DNA of 64,000 nucleotides from Fluviicola sp965650135 (GCA_965650135.1 CBFGNC010000001.1:310001-374000); one strand, 5' to 3'. Counted from the stretch's first letter, positions 44,057 through 52,975 are shown. Numbers and translations are program-made. The notes: a model not told the origin generated them from the letters alone.

Positions 44057-45189
44057 AAAAGAAACTAATTTTTATTGACCGGGACGGGACAATCATCAAG
44101 GAGCCAATCGATTACCAGGTTGATTCTTATGTTAAACTGAAATTTTTAGAAGGGGTGATTTCTGCCTTGAAAACAATTGTTTCATGGAATGAATACGCGT
44201 TGGTTCTGGTTACGAACCAAGACGGATTGGGTACTGAAGCCTATCCATACGAAAATTTCATCGGACCACACCAACTGATGCTGGATATCCTGGAAAGCGA
44301 AGGGATTACTTTTCTGGAAGAATGTATCGACCACTCTTTTCCGGAAGAAAATTCACCCAATCGGAAGCCGCGAATCGGGATGCTTACTAAGTATTTATCC
44401 GGGGAATACGATTTGGAAAACTCGTTCGTAATTGGCGATCGCTGGACGGATGTCGAATTGGCAAAAAACTTGGGCTGTAAAGCGTTCTTAATTCAGACAC
44501 AAGCCATTGAAGTGGGGAGTGAACTGCAGTTCTCTGAGCAGGAGCTCGAAAAGGAAATCCAACGCAAAGTAACGAATTGGTCTGATTTGATTGCAGATCT
44601 CCGTTTAGGAGTCAGGAAAGCAACCATCCGGAGAACTACCGCCGAGACGGATTGTTCGGTCATACTGGATCTGGACGGGACAGGAGTTTCGAAGATCAAC
44701 ACAGAGATTGATTTTTTCGATCACATGTTGGATCAACTTGCGCGTCACGGTCAATTGGACCTAGAATTGACTACGCGTGGAGATTTACACATCGATGAAC
44801 ACCACACCATTGAAGATACAGCCCTGACTCTAGGTCAGGCAATCGACCAGGTTTTGAGTTCCAAACGGGGAATTGAACGCTATGGATTTTGTTTGCCGAT
44901 GGATGATTGCTATGCAACTTGTGCTATTGACTTCGGAGGTCGGCCGGAACTGATCTGGGACGTGGAATTAAAACGGGAATATATAGGAAAGATGCCGACA
45001 GAAATGGTTAAACACTTTTTTAAATCATTCTGTTTTACAGCACGTTGCAATATCTATATTCAAGCAATAGGTGAAAATGAACATCACAAAATTGAATCCG
45101 TTTTCAAAGCTTTTGCGAAAGCCGTTTTGATGGCTAAACGAAGATCCGGGAACCTGGATATTCTCCCTACAACTAAAAATGAATTGTAA
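44053..45189 (+). CDS. hisB: bifunctional histidinol-phosphatase / imidazoleglycerol-phosphate dehydratase
   Basis: 378 residues. The N-terminal HAD phosphatase (about 1-165) has DRDGT at 9-13 and FVIGDRWTDVELAKNLG. The C-terminal IGP dehydratase has the metal-binding patterns FFDHMLDQLARHG and DEHHTIEDTALTLG. This two-domain HisB performs steps 6 and 8 of the pathway. The ATG overlaps the hisDC stop (ATGA) and its TAA shares the A of the hisH ATG. Confidence 0.96.
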   Translation: MKKKLIFIDRDGTIIKEPIDYQVDSYVKLKFLEGVISALKTIVSWNEYALVLVTNQDGLGTEAYPYENFIGPHQLMLDILESEGITFLEECIDHSFPEENSPNRKPRIGMLTKYLSGEYDLENSFVIGDRWTDVELAKNLGCKAFLIQTQAIEVGSELQFSEQELEKEIQRKVTNWSDLIADLRLGVRKATIRRTTAETDCSVILDLDGTGVSKINTEIDFFDHMLDQLARHGQLDLELTTRGDLHIDEHHTIEDTALTLGQAIDQVLSSKRGIERYGFCLPMDDCYATCAIDFGGRPELIWDVELKREYIGKMPTEMVKHFFKSFCFTARCNIYIQAIGENEHHKIESVFKAFAKAVLMAKRRSGNLDILPTTKNEL

Positions 45190-45827
45190 TGAAGATAGCA
45201 GTTATTGACTACGGTGCTGGAAATCTATTTTCCGTTCAGCAAGCTTTTAGACGGTTAGGACATGAAGTGATCCTGACGAATAATGAACAGGAAATCCGGT
45301 CAGCTACACACGTTATTTTCCCGGGAGTTGGTCATGCAAAAAGTGCCATGAATCAATTGCGGGAAAATGGATTGGATCAAGTCATTCCAACTTTGACGCA
45401 ACCGGTATTGGGAATCTGTTTGGGGATGCAATTGCTGTGTGGATGGAATGAAGAAGGGAATCTGAACGGATTGGGAATTTTTCAAACTCAAATTAAGTCA
45501 GTCAAACCTCAATTGGCAAATTCGCAAATTTGCCAATTTGCCAAATGGCGAACCGTTAATGATTGCGGGAGTTTTGAGAAGGAAAACTTGAGTTACCCCG
45601 TTCCTCACATGGGATGGAATGACGTTCAAATAGATGGAAAAATCGAAGCATACTATTTCGTTCACAGTTACGTAGCTGAAATTTGTAAAGATACTTGGGG
45701 AACTGCTTCCTATCCGACTCTGTTTTCTGCTGCATTGAAGAAAGACAATTTCTATGGCGTACAATTTCACCCTGAAAAAAGCGGGAAAGCCGGAGAAGAT
45801 TTATTAACTCAATTTTTAGTATTATGA
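45189..45827 (+). CDS. hisH: imidazole glycerol phosphate synthase, glutaminase subunit, with internal insertion
   Basis: Class I glutamine amidotransferase that feeds ammonia to HisF. 212 residues against about 195-200 usual. The nucleophile Cys77 is in LGICLGM, and the triad is completed by H194 and E196 in VQFHPEKSG. The extra length falls between QTQIKS and VPHMGWN (about residues 105-136) and includes the reading of a 28-nt palindrome (45511-45538). The catalytic core is unaffected, so it is probably functional. Coupled to hisB and hisA. Confidence 0.94.
   Translation: MKIAVIDYGAGNLFSVQQAFRRLGHEVILTNNEQEIRSATHVIFPGVGHAKSAMNQLRENGLDQVIPTLTQPVLGICLGMQLLCGWNEEGNLNGLGIFQTQIKSVKPQLANSQICQFAKWRTVNDCGSFEKENLSYPVPHMGWNDVQIDGKIEAYYFVHSYVAEICKDTWGTASYPTLFSAALKKDNFYGVQFHPEKSGKAGEDLLTQFLVL
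45511..45538. repeat. perfect palindrome inside hisH
   Basis: 12-bp arms AATTGGCAAATT (45511-45522) and AATTTGCCAATT (45527-45538) around a 4-nt CGCA loop. A further TTGCCAAATGGCG follows. It reads in frame as QLANSQICQF in HisH, at the position of extra residues relative to typical HisH. It looks like a small palindromic repeat inserted in the gene. Confidence 0.75.
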
Positions 45828-46552
45828 TTGCAATACCCGCAATCGATTTAATCGATAATCAGGTAGTTCGCTTGTTTCAGGGCGACTATCAAAAGCAAAC
45901 AGCCTATTCGTTGAATCCAATTGAATATGCACTAAAAATCGCTCAAAGCGGACTTGAACACCTGCATTTGGTGGATCTTTCAGGTGCGAAAACCGGGCGA
46001 TTGGTTCACCGGGAAATCATGGGCGAAATTGTTTCTCAAACCAACTTGAAAGTGGACTTCGGAGGAGGAATCAAATCCGAAGAAGATATTGAACAATTAC
46101 TGAGATCGGGAGCAAACCAAGTAGTGATCGGAAGTTTGTGTGTAAAAGAACCGGAAAAGGTTGTCTCCTGGATCAAATCGTTTGGAACTGAACGTTTCAT
46201 TCTTGCCCTTGATACAGATGGAGTTCATTTGAAGATCAATGGCTGGCAGGATTCCTCCGGAATGAGATTGGAAGAAGTGATGAATCCTTTTAAACAATTC
46301 CAGAAACTAACGATTCTTACAACCGATATCCGCAAGGATGGAACCGGGAACGGGCCGAATACAGATTTGTATAAAGAACTCATTGAAAAGTACCCTAGTC
46401 AACGCTGGATTGCAAGTGGTGGAGTAGAATCAATGTCAAACCTGGAAGAGCTACGGAAAGCAGGGTGTTACGGCTGTGTTATCGGTAAAGCTTTGCTCGA
46501 CAGAAAGATCACCTTAAACGAACTAAAAGATTTTAACGATGCAGGTTTATAA
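45824..46552 (+). CDS. hisA: ProFAR isomerase
   Basis: (beta/alpha)8 isomerase of step 4 in histidine synthesis, 242 residues. The catalytic Asp8 is in AIDLID. The phosphate-binding loops are VDFGGGIKSEEDI and ASGGVESMSNL, and ALDTDG carries the second Asp. The ATG overlaps the hisH stop (ATGA), and hisF starts 14 nt before its end. Confidence 0.95.
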   Translation: MIAIPAIDLIDNQVVRLFQGDYQKQTAYSLNPIEYALKIAQSGLEHLHLVDLSGAKTGRLVHREIMGEIVSQTNLKVDFGGGIKSEEDIEQLLRSGANQVVIGSLCVKEPEKVVSWIKSFGTERFILALDTDGVHLKINGWQDSSGMRLEEVMNPFKQFQKLTILTTDIRKDGTGNGPNTDLYKELIEKYPSQRWIASGGVESMSNLEELRKAGCYGCVIGKALLDRKITLNELKDFNDAGL

Positions 46553-47294
46553 ACGAATCATTCCCTGTTTGGATGTTCAAAACGGAAGAACGGTAAAGGG
46601 GATCAACTTCGAATCGATCCGAGACGCGGGAGATCCGGTTCAATTGGCGAAGTTTTATGCGGAACAAGGAGCCGACGAATTGGTTTTATTGGATATTTCG
46701 GCCACAAATGAGGAACGGACTGCTTTTGTTCCGATTGTAGAAGCTGTTGCAACCCAAGTGAACATTCCTTTTACAGTTGGAGGAGGAATATCATCTGTTG
46801 AAACAGCAAAGGAATTGTTGCGAAGTGGAGCAGATAAGATTTCAGTGAATTCTTCCGCAGTAAAACGTCCCGGATTAATTACGGAACTGGCGAACGAATT
46901 CGGGAAACAGTGTGTCGTTGTAGCAATTGATATTCGCAATATAGGAACAAACTGGACAGTTCATACGCACGGAGGAAAGCGGGATACCGGGATGGATGCC
47001 TTGGGATGGATTGAACAAGCTGTTTCATTGGGAGCAGGAGAATTGCTGATAACTTCCATGGATGGTGACGGGACGAAGAAAGGTTTTGCATTGGATTTTT
47101 ATAAAAAGGTTGAGCAGCTTGTTTCCGTTCCGATCATTGCTTCGGGTGGAGCCGGTACTGTGCGTGATTTTGAGGAACTGTTCACACAAACCAATGTCAC
47201 CGGAGGATTGGCCGCGAGTATCTTCCATTTCAGGGAAATTGCGATTCCGGAATTAAAAAATGAATTAAGTAAAACGACACGAATTAGATTATGA
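46539..47294 (+). CDS. hisF: imidazole glycerol phosphate synthase, cyclase subunit
   Basis: 251 residues. It forms IGP and AICAR from PRFAR with ammonia from HisH. The first catalytic Asp is D12 in IIPCLDVQNGRTVKG. FTVGGGISSVETAKELL and IASGGAGTVRDFEELF are the phosphate loops, and AIDIRN gives the second Asp. The 14-nt overlap with hisA supports tight coupling. Confidence 0.96.
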   Translation: MQVYKRIIPCLDVQNGRTVKGINFESIRDAGDPVQLAKFYAEQGADELVLLDISATNEERTAFVPIVEAVATQVNIPFTVGGGISSVETAKELLRSGADKISVNSSAVKRPGLITELANEFGKQCVVVAIDIRNIGTNWTVHTHGGKRDTGMDALGWIEQAVSLGAGELLITSMDGDGTKKGFALDFYKKVEQLVSVPIIASGGAGTVRDFEELFTQTNVTGGLAASIFHFREIAIPELKNELSKTTRIRL

Positions 47295-47878
47295 AATACG
47301 ACAACAAGGGATTAATTCCGGCAATTATTCAAGATTCGACAACCAAAAAAGTTTTGATGCTGGGTTATATGAATGAAGCATCCTTCAACCAAACGCTGGA
47401 GACACAATTAGTAACCTTCTTTTCGAGATCCAGGAATGAAATCTGGGTGAAAGGAGCAACTTCCGGAAATTACCTGGAGCTGATCAGCTGGTCATTAGAT
47501 TGCGATGAAGATTCGTTGCTCATCCAGGCGAAAGCGAAAGGAGCAACTTGCCACACGGGAAGCATTTCTTGTTTCGGAGAAGTAAAATCCGGTTCAATGG
47601 ATACTTTAAGTAAACTCATAAATACGATTAATGAACGCTTTTTAGTACCAAAGGAAGGATCATACATTCAATCACTTATTGAGAAAGGCCTGCCTAAAAT
47701 AGCTCAAAAAGTAGGAGAGGAAGGTGTGGAAATCGTGATCGAAGCCATGCGAAACGAGCCGGAATTGTTCAAGGAGGAGGCAGCCGACTTGTTATTTCAT
47801 TATTTGGTCCTGCTGAGAGCGAAGGAAGTAGGTTTGAATGAGATTCTAAGTGTTTTGAGTGGAAGGATGAAGGAGTGA
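47291..47878 (+). CDS. hisIE: bifunctional phosphoribosyl-AMP cyclohydrolase / phosphoribosyl-ATP pyrophosphatase
   Basis: 195 residues. The N-terminal HisI (about 1-105) has MLGYMNEASFNQTL, FFSRSRNEIWVKG and a metal-binding Cys series (SLDCDEDSLL, GATCHTGSISCF). The C-terminal HisE (about 110-195) has GLPKIAQKVGEEGVEIVIEA and KEEAADLLFHYLVLL. It performs steps 2 and 3 and closes the operon. ATGA overlap with hisF. A short inverted repeat (47878-47892) follows the stop without a T-tract. Confidence 0.96.
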   Translation: MKYDNKGLIPAIIQDSTTKKVLMLGYMNEASFNQTLETQLVTFFSRSRNEIWVKGATSGNYLELISWSLDCDEDSLLIQAKAKGATCHTGSISCFGEVKSGSMDTLSKLINTINERFLVPKEGSYIQSLIEKGLPKIAQKVGEEGVEIVIEAMRNEPELFKEEAADLLFHYLVLLRAKEVGLNEILSVLSGRMKE

Positions 47879-47981
47879 TTCCTATTAGGAATGATAAAAT
47901 ACTGACTCCATTCAAAGTAATCATAACTTGGATAAAGATTTAGAAATAGAATCTGTATTTTCACTTCAAATCAAAGACAAA

Positions 47982-48701
47982 ATGAAATCAAGCAACTTTG
48001 TGTTTACAATCATTAGTTTATCCATTTGTACTTCACTCTTTGGACAAAGGAAAGACGACTCCATTAGGCTGTTTAAAGAATCCTGGTGCGGAACATTTCT
48101 ACATGTTGTTTCTGATTCTGTAGCTTTTTGTATTTCAGGATGTGAAGCTCATCAAAGCATGGTTCAGTTAAATTATAAAGAACAGGCTAACGGTGAATTG
48201 GTCTTTCAGAAAGTGAAATCAAAAGATTTTGAACCAATCAACAGCATTAGTTATGGAAAAGTACATTTTTCAGGTTATGATTCTCTTTTTATGCTTCCTA
48301 AGGTTTTAATCGTTAATGATTCATCCCGTTTTTGGTCAGAGTCTTATTGGAAAACAATTCAAAATGGTCAAACTATTGATTCTGGATTAATCTTTTCGAA
48401 GATTGAGTTAAACAAATTCAGGGATACCTCTACTTGTCTGGAAATCATTTCATTGGATAATTTGACAAATCAATTACAACCAATCTACCTCAGTAACTAT
48501 CCGAATCCTAAGAATCAAATCTTAGTCAAGGTGCTGTTTCCAGTTCATTTCCTTAATTACTCTGATCTAAATTATTCGGATAAGGTTTGTGATTTAAAAA
48601 GACTAAAGATGAAAAGAATAAATGGTCAGCTATTTATACTCAATGACCAAAAAAAATGGGAGAGTACGGAAACCTTTAAAGGATTTACTGAGTGGTTTTA
48701 A
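47982..48701 (+). CDS. secreted hypothetical protein
   Basis: 239 residues from the ATG at 47982, which starts a signal peptide (FVFTIISLSICTSLFGQ); the frame opens earlier at a TTG. The mature part is beta-rich with two cysteines near residues 50-65 (CISGCEAHQS). I recognise no family. It follows the his operon by about 100 nt in the same direction but shows no functional link. Confidence 0.55.
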   Translation: MKSSNFVFTIISLSICTSLFGQRKDDSIRLFKESWCGTFLHVVSDSVAFCISGCEAHQSMVQLNYKEQANGELVFQKVKSKDFEPINSISYGKVHFSGYDSLFMLPKVLIVNDSSRFWSESYWKTIQNGQTIDSGLIFSKIELNKFRDTSTCLEIISLDNLTNQLQPIYLSNYPNPKNQILVKVLFPVHFLNYSDLNYSDKVCDLKRLKMKRINGQLFILNDQKKWESTETFKGFTEWF

Positions 48702-48720
48702 ATTGTATTGGTAATTAAAA

Positions 48721-49098
48721 CTACCAATGCTTCTCAAAATAAGCCTTGTCAAAAACTGTATTGTTGCTTTTAAAGAGGCTGGAAGCGGTGTTTTTCAGAT
48801 TCATCGGATCTTTCTTTCCGAAAAGCCTGGTGAGTAATGCAATAGGGAAGAGGAAAAGGTAGAAAATGATACTCAAAACAATATTCGGAACGATGTAACT
48901 CAGAATAAGTGTCAACTTCATCCACACAAAATCGATCTGTTTGGCAATAAAATTAGATAATACTCCAGCTAAGCCAACAAAAAACGCGACTGACAAGCTC
49001 CATTTCATTTTCGTGATCAGGTAAACCAGGATAAATCCGACAACGATTGTCAGGACTGTTTTAGCCGGATTGGAAGCTTTTTGTTTTGGAGCGCTCAT
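48721..49098 (-). CDS. SxtJ-like membrane protein
   Basis: 125 residues from the ATG at 49098. Three hydrophobic segments (TVLTIVVGFILVYLI, LSVAFFVGLAGVLSNFI, IVPNIVLSIIFYLFLFPIALL) are followed by a tail ending FDKAYFEKHW, close to the aromatic-basic end typical of the SxtJ family. SxtJ is known from saxitoxin clusters next to the carbamoyltransferase SxtI and tiny SxtK; its biochemical role is not established. Here it is last in a carbamoyltransferase operon, 10 nt after the DUF5989 gene. Confidence 0.75.
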   Translation of the reverse strand: MSAPKQKASNPAKTVLTIVVGFILVYLITKMKWSLSVAFFVGLAGVLSNFIAKQIDFVWMKLTLILSYIVPNIVLSIIFYLFLFPIALLTRLFGKKDPMNLKNTASSLFKSNNTVFDKAYFEKHW

Positions 49099-49108
49099 GA
49101 ATTCAAAC

Positions 49109-49258
49109 TTAGAACAAGGAATAGATAAATGGTGCAAGGGCGCTGGAACCACCAAATACGATCAACACGCCGATTAAAAGCAGGATGATGATTACCGGTG
49201 CTAACCAAAATTTCTTTCGCTCTTTCATAAAGCGCCATAAGTCGCGTAAAAATTCCAT
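49109..49258 (-). CDS. DUF5989 (SxtK-like) membrane microprotein, 49 aa
   Basis: MEFLRDLWRFMKERKKFW, one transmembrane helix (LAPVIIILLLIGVLIVF), then GGSSALAPFIYSLF. This matches my recollection of the DUF5989 family almost end to end. The ATG at 49258 directly abuts the stop of the SGNH-like gene (49259), and the SxtJ-like gene follows by 10 nt. It is too short for routine ORF callers. Likely an accessory of the carbamoyltransferase; mechanism unknown. Confidence 0.85.
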   Translation of the reverse strand: MEFLRDLWRFMKERKKFWLAPVIIILLLIGVLIVFGGSSALAPFIYSLF

Positions 49259-50470
49259 TTAGTTCAACTGTTGTTTCTTCACTCTTTGAAGAAGGATGTT
49301 TGCAATCAATTTATTTGTTTCCGCATTCGGATGCGAGTCACCGCCTAATGTGTATTTCCCCTGATAGATGATAACTTTCGACAAATCTATAAACTTAATC
49401 TTCTTCTTTGTCAAAAACGATTTAAAAATCCGCATTTCCTCCGGAGTATATGTCACGTAGTTCGGATAGAAAACAAGGTAGAACTTGTCGTTTCCAAACT
49501 GCTTTTCATAAACTTTTTTGGATTCCAGAACCATTTCCGAAACCAAATCGAAATGTCTTTCATTCAATTTTAAAGGTAAATCAGTTTTGAAATACTTCAC
49601 GATATTGGTTTGGTACAAACGCTCATAGCAACTGGAAATAAACGGCCTTCCATCTTTAAACAATTTATTCCGGACCAATTTCTTGTCTTTCATTTCGTAA
49701 TATGGACCTAAATGAAGCCATTCCGTATAGCGGTGCATTGTTCCAATAGCTCTATAGATATGATCCCAGAAAAAGATATAATATCCGCAACCATCCTTTT
49801 CAGCTACTTGCTTCGATAGATCGCGGTATTGCAATTCAGCCAACATGTGATTGGTTCCGGTAGCAGAAATACAGAAGTTATAGGAATTGGTATTCGGAGA
49901 TTGTTGCTGAACCTGGTAAGGCAAGGTCTGATTGTCTTCCAACCCGAAACCAAAACCAATCGAACAACCGAAAAAGATAGCATAATCCGTCTTGCTGGAA
50001 TCAAAATCAGGAGTGATCCGCTTGTTCATATGGTCGATCGAATAATGCACATCAAAAACCGTATCATTATTCCCGATCACTTTCACATCGCGATAGATAC
50101 TATCCGGATAATACATTGCTCCGACTTGTCGTATCATATGGCTTTCCGGAAAATCGGGGATTCTGAAATCTTTTTTGAATGCAGATGGCATTCCCAAAAC
50201 AAAGAAAAGCGTTGTTTCAACAAGAAGGAGTAAAAGCGCAACCAAAGTCAGATTTGCAAGAATTACCCGTTTACCTTTCAGAAATAAAAGGTAGAATGTA
50301 GTAAGGATTACCAGGAGAGTAAGGTATTTCCATAATCTCAGCCAACCGAAAATCTCTGTGCCGATTCCGTTTTTTGTTACATTGAAACAAAACAAACTGA
50401 CCAATGCCAGAATCAGGACAATAAAAGTCCTTTTATTCGCTTTGAAGAAAGATTTGAATTTATTGATCAT
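49259..50470 (-). CDS. membrane-anchored SGNH hydrolase-like protein
   Basis: 403 residues. Two or three N-terminal hydrophobic segments (FIVLILALVSLFCF, LTLLVILTTFYLLFL, LTLVALLLLLVETTLFFVL) precede an extracytoplasmic SGNH-like domain. The nucleophile block is FFGCSIGFGFGLEDNQTLP (GCS in place of GDS, as in many such proteins) and the Asp-His pair is in GGDSHPNAETNKLIA near the C-terminus. It could remove or transfer acyl groups on a surface glycan or secreted metabolite (inference). It lies between the carbamoyltransferase (5 nt gap) and the DUF5989 gene (0 nt). Confidence 0.72.
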   Translation of the reverse strand: MINKFKSFFKANKRTFIVLILALVSLFCFNVTKNGIGTEIFGWLRLWKYLTLLVILTTFYLLFLKGKRVILANLTLVALLLLLVETTLFFVLGMPSAFKKDFRIPDFPESHMIRQVGAMYYPDSIYRDVKVIGNNDTVFDVHYSIDHMNKRITPDFDSSKTDYAIFFGCSIGFGFGLEDNQTLPYQVQQQSPNTNSYNFCISATGTNHMLAELQYRDLSKQVAEKDGCGYYIFFWDHIYRAIGTMHRYTEWLHLGPYYEMKDKKLVRNKLFKDGRPFISSCYERLYQTNIVKYFKTDLPLKLNERHFDLVSEMVLESKKVYEKQFGNDKFYLVFYPNYVTYTPEEMRIFKSFLTKKKIKFIDLSKVIIYQGKYTLGGDSHPNAETNKLIANILLQRVKKQQLN

Positions 50471-50475
50471 TGAGG

Positions 50476-52341
50476 TTAATCCATTTTAAATTTCACCATC
50501 CATTTTTCCTTATTCTCCCAATTAAGTTGTTCTGTTTTAGTGTAAACAAAGTCTCCGATCACCAAATAGTCCATTTCGGTACTCATGAAGCATCTGAATG
50601 CATCGTAAGGAGTGCAGACAATCGGTTCTCCTCTCACATTGAAACTTGTATTCACCACCAATCCGTAAGAAGTCTGGTTTTTAAATTCCTGGATCAATGC
50701 GTGGTATCTCGGATTTGTTTCTTTATAAACCGATTGAACGCGTGCAGAAAAATCGAGGTGAGTGATCGATTGCAAATCACTCCGTTGATGATACAAACGC
50801 TCCCAAAGGGGTAAGTTGTTGTAATTATCCGGTAGTTTTAATCTTCTGCTCTCCTTTACAGGTGCAACAACCAACATGTACGGAGAATCGGCTTTCAAAT
50901 CGAAATATTCGCGTGCATCTTCGGCCAGGACTGAAGGAGCAAAAGGTCTGAAACCTTCACGGTACTTAATTTTCAAATTCAGCTTTTTCTGCATTTCAGG
51001 ATTCCGGGCATCTCCCAGGATACTTCTGTTTCCCAATGCACGAGGACCGAATTCCATTCTTCCCTGGAACCAACCTACCACGTTTCCTTCAGCTAGTTTG
51101 GCTGCGATGAAAGAAGTCAGTTCATTGAAATCAGCATACTTTTTATAAACTGCATTCGTCCGCTTATTCATGGATTGAATTTCTTTCTCGGAATAATCGG
51201 GGCCTAAATAAGTTCCGCTCATCTGGTCGTAGCCATAATCAATAACACGTTCTTCTTCGAAATACATGTGGGAAACTGCCAATGCTGCTCCCAAAGCTCC
51301 ACCTGCATCACCGGAAGCGGCTTGGATGTAGATTTCCTTGAAAATATTCTCTTCCAGCAACTTACCGTTTGCAACACAATTAAGCGCAACTCCACCTGCC
51401 ATGCACAAGTAATCGGAATTGGTAATACGTTTGGCTTCCTTAGCCATTTTAATCACAATTTCTTCCGTCACTTTTTGGATTGCAATTGCCAGGTTACAAT
51501 GAACTTGCTCTAATTCCGTTTCACCTTCCCGGCGAGCCACTCCGAACAATTCCTTCCATTTATTGTCGTGAACCATACGGAGCCCGGTTGCATAATTGAA
51601 GTACTTTTGGTTTAACCAGATCGAACCATCTTCCTTAATATCAACCAATTCCGATTTTATCTTTGAAATGAATTCTTTTGTCTGATCGGCGTGTTCATTT
51701 CCATACGGAGCAAGTCCCATCAGTTTATATTCCCCCGAATTGACTGTAAAACCAAGGTAATAGGTGAAAGCGCTATAGAGCAATCCGACGGAATGCGGGA
51801 ACTCCATTTCGCGCTTCAATTCAATTTTTTCACCACTTCCTAAGCCTATGGAAGCCGTACACCATTCTCCAACTCCGTCGATTGTCAGAATGGCAGATTC
51901 CTTAAAAGCGGAAGGGTAGAAGGCACTGGCAGCATGTGATAAATGATGTTCGGGAAAAAGCAGCGTCACCTTCTTCTTATCGTATGATCCAACTTCCTTC
52001 AGACCTTCATGAATCATTTTCTTCAGGAACATTTTCTCATTGATCCAAACCGGAATAGCTTTCAGGAATGAAATCAATCCTTTTGGGGAAAAAGAGTAAT
52101 AGGTTTGAAGTAAACGTTCGAATTTAAGTAATGGTTTATCGTAAAAAACAATGGCATCCAAATCATCCAGTTCCAATCCTGCTTCTTCCAGGCAGTATTT
52201 AACTGCTTCAACGGGAAAATCCGGAGTGTGTTTATCGCGTGTAAATCGCTCTTCCTGCGCTGCGGCAATAATCCGACCTCCAATAACCAAGGCCGCAGCC
52301 GAATCGTGATAGAAAGCAGAAATCCCTAAGACTTTTTTCAT
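50476..52341 (-). CDS. NodU/CmcH/SxtI-type O-carbamoyltransferase
   Basis: Transfers a carbamoyl group from carbamoyl phosphate (via carbamoyl-AMP in known members) to a hydroxyl of a sugar, antibiotic or toxin. 621 residues. The N-terminal Kae1-like part shows ISAFYHDSAAALV, PEHHLSHAASAFY (metal-binding His), TIDGVGEW and MAGGVALNCVANG. The C-terminal domain has GRMEFGPRALGNRSILGDAR and NTSFNVRGEPIVCTP. First gene of the cassette that continues with SGNH-like, DUF5989 and SxtJ-like genes. No glycosyltransferases or other biosynthetic genes are nearby, so the acceptor is unknown. A TATTTTTG box lies at 52400-52407 (minus). Confidence 0.92.
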   Translation of the reverse strand: MKKVLGISAFYHDSAAALVIGGRIIAAAQEERFTRDKHTPDFPVEAVKYCLEEAGLELDDLDAIVFYDKPLLKFERLLQTYYSFSPKGLISFLKAIPVWINEKMFLKKMIHEGLKEVGSYDKKKVTLLFPEHHLSHAASAFYPSAFKESAILTIDGVGEWCTASIGLGSGEKIELKREMEFPHSVGLLYSAFTYYLGFTVNSGEYKLMGLAPYGNEHADQTKEFISKIKSELVDIKEDGSIWLNQKYFNYATGLRMVHDNKWKELFGVARREGETELEQVHCNLAIAIQKVTEEIVIKMAKEAKRITNSDYLCMAGGVALNCVANGKLLEENIFKEIYIQAASGDAGGALGAALAVSHMYFEEERVIDYGYDQMSGTYLGPDYSEKEIQSMNKRTNAVYKKYADFNELTSFIAAKLAEGNVVGWFQGRMEFGPRALGNRSILGDARNPEMQKKLNLKIKYREGFRPFAPSVLAEDAREYFDLKADSPYMLVVAPVKESRRLKLPDNYNNLPLWERLYHQRSDLQSITHLDFSARVQSVYKETNPRYHALIQEFKNQTSYGLVVNTSFNVRGEPIVCTPYDAFRCFMSTEMDYLVIGDFVYTKTEQLNWENKEKWMVKFKMD

Positions 52342-52533
52342 TAGCGCAATTTAATCAGTTTTACTAACGGTAAAATCGTCAGTTCATTTTGATGAGGAAC
52401 AAAAATAAGAAAAAGCCCTAGCTTTTGATGCCGGCAAACGTCAAAGGCAAAAATAACTGTTCGATTTAAGCAATTCAGAAAAGCTTAAATACTCTGCACG
52501 CATAAATATTTCGTATTTTTACCCAAAAAAAGC
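52342..52533. other. divergent intergenic region
   Basis: 192 nt between the carbamoyltransferase and thioesterase start codons. TATTTTTG on the minus strand (52407 down to 52400) is an exact -7 match for the carbamoyltransferase. TATTTTTA about 12 nt before the thioesterase ATG is a near match for the other direction. No hairpin or other gene seen. Confidence 0.4.
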
Positions 52534-52956
52534 ATGGAGTTATTTAGCAAAACCGTATCCATCCGTTGGTCGGACCTTGATCCGAATTACCACGTCAGAC
52601 ACAGTGCTTACTACGATTGGGGAGCGCAACAGCGCGTAGAAGTATTAAACGGTTTGGGGTTGTCATTAAAAGTGATGCAGGAAAATCATTTCGGGCCGAT
52701 CTTATTTCGAGAAGAGTGTGTTTTCCGGAAAGAGATCCATATGCATGACGAGGTAACGATAAGCCTTGCGATTAAATCCATCGCAGAAGACGGATCCCGC
52801 TGGACGATGCAACACGTATTGACAAATCAAAGAGGCGAGTTGTGCGCTACAATCACCATAGATGGAGCTTGGATTGATACGGAGAAACGCAAATTGGCGA
52901 ATCCGACACCGGAAATAATTATTGAAACAATGAAGAGATTCCCTCAATTGGCCTAA
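52534..52956 (+). CDS. acyl-CoA thioesterase (4-hydroxybenzoyl-CoA thioesterase-like hotdog)
   Basis: 140 residues of the hotdog fold. The N-terminal motif SIRWSDLDPNYHVRHSAYYDW is the 4HBT active-site pattern (Asp followed by N-x-H), and the body keeps the family's strands (MHDEVTISLAIKSI, ATITIDGAWID). It hydrolyses an acyl-CoA; the substrate is unknown. Monocistronic and divergent from the carbamoyltransferase. Confidence 0.8.
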   Translation: MELFSKTVSIRWSDLDPNYHVRHSAYYDWGAQQRVEVLNGLGLSLKVMQENHFGPILFREECVFRKEIHMHDEVTISLAIKSIAEDGSRWTMQHVLTNQRGELCATITIDGAWIDTEKRKLANPTPEIIIETMKRFPQLA

Positions 52957-52975
52957 GCGCTAATTGAATCAGGAA

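Noticed and set aside
47878..47892. Inverted repeat ATTCCTA/TAGGAAT after hisIE as operon terminator
   Set aside because: The loop is too short and no T-tract follows, so it is not a convincing intrinsic terminator.
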